From assembly GCA_905478335.1 (NCBI GenBank), contig CAJQIC010000007.1:1-47462 (forward strand): a stretch of DNA of 47,462 nucleotides. Reading direction: 5' to 3'. Position numbers and translations under genes: made by a program. Below the pieces are notes generated by a model. It was not told the origin of the DNA and did no database searches. It was given only the letters and a program-made list of their open reading frames with translations. Numbering within the stretch: the stretch's first letter is position 1; each line of letters starts with the position of its first letter. Positions 46,445 to 47,462 of the stretch are shown piece by piece. The DNA comes from an uncultured Bacteroidia bacterium. GTDB taxonomy: Bacteria; Bacteroidota; Bacteroidia; NS11-12g; UBA9320.

Positions 46445-47224
46445 ATGACTCAAGAACAGCAGATTGCCGCGGAAATATTATACAATGCCAGTGCTTATAA
46501 AACACCATGTGACCCAATTCGCACAGTGATTGGAGAAACGGATATTGCCACGGCATATGGCGTACAGGAAATCAACATTAAGAAACGGCAAGCCGCCGGT
46601 GAAAAAGTAGTGGGCAAAAAAATTGGCCTGACCTCGTTTGCAGTTCAAAAGCAACTGGGTGTGGATCAACCTGATTACGGCGTGTTGTTTGATACTATGA
46701 AAATGGGCATGAACGGTTCACTAGCTACGAGTGATTTAATGCAACCAAAAGCCGAAGCGGAGATTGCTTTTATTATTAAAGAGGATCTAGATGGCGACAT
46801 ATCAATGGAAAGTTTGGTAAACGCAATAGACTATGCGGTTGCGTCGATTGAAATCGTAGGAAGTCGTGTACAGAATTGGGATATCCGAATTACCGATACA
46901 ATTGCAGACAATGCTTCTGCTAGTCACTTTGTCTTAGGAGATAAAAAAGTGCGCCTCACGGATTTGGATTTAACAGGTTGCAAGATGGTTATGACTAAAA
47001 ATGGTGTAACAGTATCTGAAGGTACAGGTGCAGCGTGCATGGATAACCCGCTTAACGCAGCCCTGTGGCTTGCTCAAGTCATGTCTAAAAACGGACAACC
47101 TTTAAAAGCAGGGGAAGTATTGCTTTCTGGGGCGTTAGGGCCAATGGTTAGCATTGAAGCAGGGGACTCAATTTCGGCATCTATTGAAGGCTTGGGTGAG
47201 GTTGGTGTGTCGATTTCGAATTGA
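46445..47224 (+). CDS. 2-keto-4-pentenoate hydratase-type enzyme (FAH superfamily)
   Basis: A 259-residue protein of the hydratase/decarboxylase branch (MhpD-like) of the fumarylacetoacetase superfamily. The metal-binding acidic triad lies in KAEAEIAF (about 103-110), with GKKIGLTS (57-64) and the C-terminal SGALGPMVSIEAGD block. Members hydrate 2-oxopent-4-enoate or decarboxylate 4-oxalocrotonate in meta-cleavage pathways. No other pathway gene is nearby, so the actual substrate cannot be given. It is a single gene, divergent from the PorV-like gene. Confidence 0.86.
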   Translation: MTQEQQIAAEILYNASAYKTPCDPIRTVIGETDIATAYGVQEINIKKRQAAGEKVVGKKIGLTSFAVQKQLGVDQPDYGVLFDTMKMGMNGSLATSDLMQPKAEAEIAFIIKEDLDGDISMESLVNAIDYAVASIEIVGSRVQNWDIRITDTIADNASASHFVLGDKKVRLTDLDLTGCKMVMTKNGVTVSEGTGAACMDNPLNAALWLAQVMSKNGQPLKAGEVLLSGALGPMVSIEAGDSISASIEGLGEVGVSISN

Positions 47225-47462
47225 TTTTTTATCTTTCTTCGATTAGGGTTTAAGCAACCTTAGACCTTTCTTCCATTAGGCTTATCAGTCCGCCAGTGGT
47301 CGGACAAGCTCTATAACCGATTTTCATTTTTGAGACCAAAAACGAAACAAACGTGTCCGCCCACCGGCGGAAAGTCTTACCAAAAATATGCTCCCTAACA
47401 CACCGGCCAGCGCGTCCCCCGCATTTTTGGTGGGCCAACGCTCTTGTTCAGCGTCAGGTAAA
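47225..47462. repeat. Structured intergenic repeat at right edge
   Basis: No gene is recognised here. Two imperfect 16-bp palindromes of the TCCGCC...GGCGGA type lie at 47289-47304 and 47356-47371, the same motif as in the tRNA-derived units near 1375-1606. Longer arms (47379-47391 with 47421-47431, ACCAAAAAT/ATTTTTGGT) enclose a GC-rich loop. A small hairpin, ACGCT/AGCGT, lies at 47438-47454. The short open frame here is a palindrome artefact. The element continues past the window. Confidence 0.6.

Noticed and set aside
47250-47438. A 62-residue minus-strand ORF at the right edge
   Set aside because: It translates the structured repeat and its palindromes and has no homologous look.
47225-47462. 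Possible attC site of a chromosomal integron
   Set aside because: There are structured arms but no pair of RYYYAAC and GTTRRRY core sites in the correct positions, and no integrase or cassette array in view.

Overview
The window looks like chromosome of a member of the Bacteroidota, most likely order Flavobacteriales; the genus cannot be fixed from sequence alone. Support comes from a type III (GlnN) glutamine synthetase, type IX secretion system (T9SS) proteins and cargo, PorP/SprF, DUF6029, DUF5777 and DUF6913 family proteins, lipoproteins with acidic stretches after the lipid cysteine, AT-rich DNA, and repeated matches to the Bacteroidota -7 promoter box TAnnTTTG. Nearly all of the window is ordinary core genome, densely packed in short operons.

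Left edge (1-1750): a scar region. It holds the end of an IS21-family element (truncated istA plus five transposase-site repeats about 24 bp apart), the tail of an interrupted gene, an initiator tRNA-fMet gene with its terminator, and three degenerate copies of that tRNA in which the arms are replaced by hairpins.

1755-12435: the GTPases era and der; two small acidic lipoproteins; a minus-strand operon anmK, a secreted T9SS-type protein, a Glu/Leu-type dehydrogenase and an S41 protease, joined by one-base or near-zero spacing; then a glycosyltransferase and an SDR-type threonine dehydrogenase on the plus strand.

12503-24883, all minus strand: a secreted hypothetical protein, purM-rlmN, a PorE-like T9SS lipoprotein with an extra retropepsin-like C-terminal domain, type III glutamine synthetase, prfA, and DUF6029 with an L-2-hydroxyglutarate oxidase.

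24969-36482, plus strand: a frameshifted lipoprotein gene; a three-gene unit of two c-type haem lipoproteins and a DUF5777 barrel; ligA-DUF6913-dapA; and a T9SS type B cargo gene followed by a PorP/SprF barrel fused to a SPOR domain.

36556-47462: a minus-strand envelope-folding operon (two PpiC/SurA-type proteins, a SurA-like lipoprotein and a MoxR ATPase); a divergent Tat-exported PLP enzyme coupled to MenE; an NHL lipoprotein with a PorV/PorQ-type barrel; a fumarylacetoacetase/hydratase-superfamily enzyme; and a structured repeat at the right edge.

The recurring theme is building and loading the outer membrane: secretion (PorE-like, PorP, PorV-like, type A and B cargo), chaperones (SurA set), lipoproteins and peptidoglycan-linked proteins. 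I found no CRISPR array, phage or defence island. The least-explained signals are the tRNA-fMet-derived hairpin units, the PorE-retropepsin fusion, the PorP-SPOR fusion and the haem-lipoprotein/DUF5777 unit.
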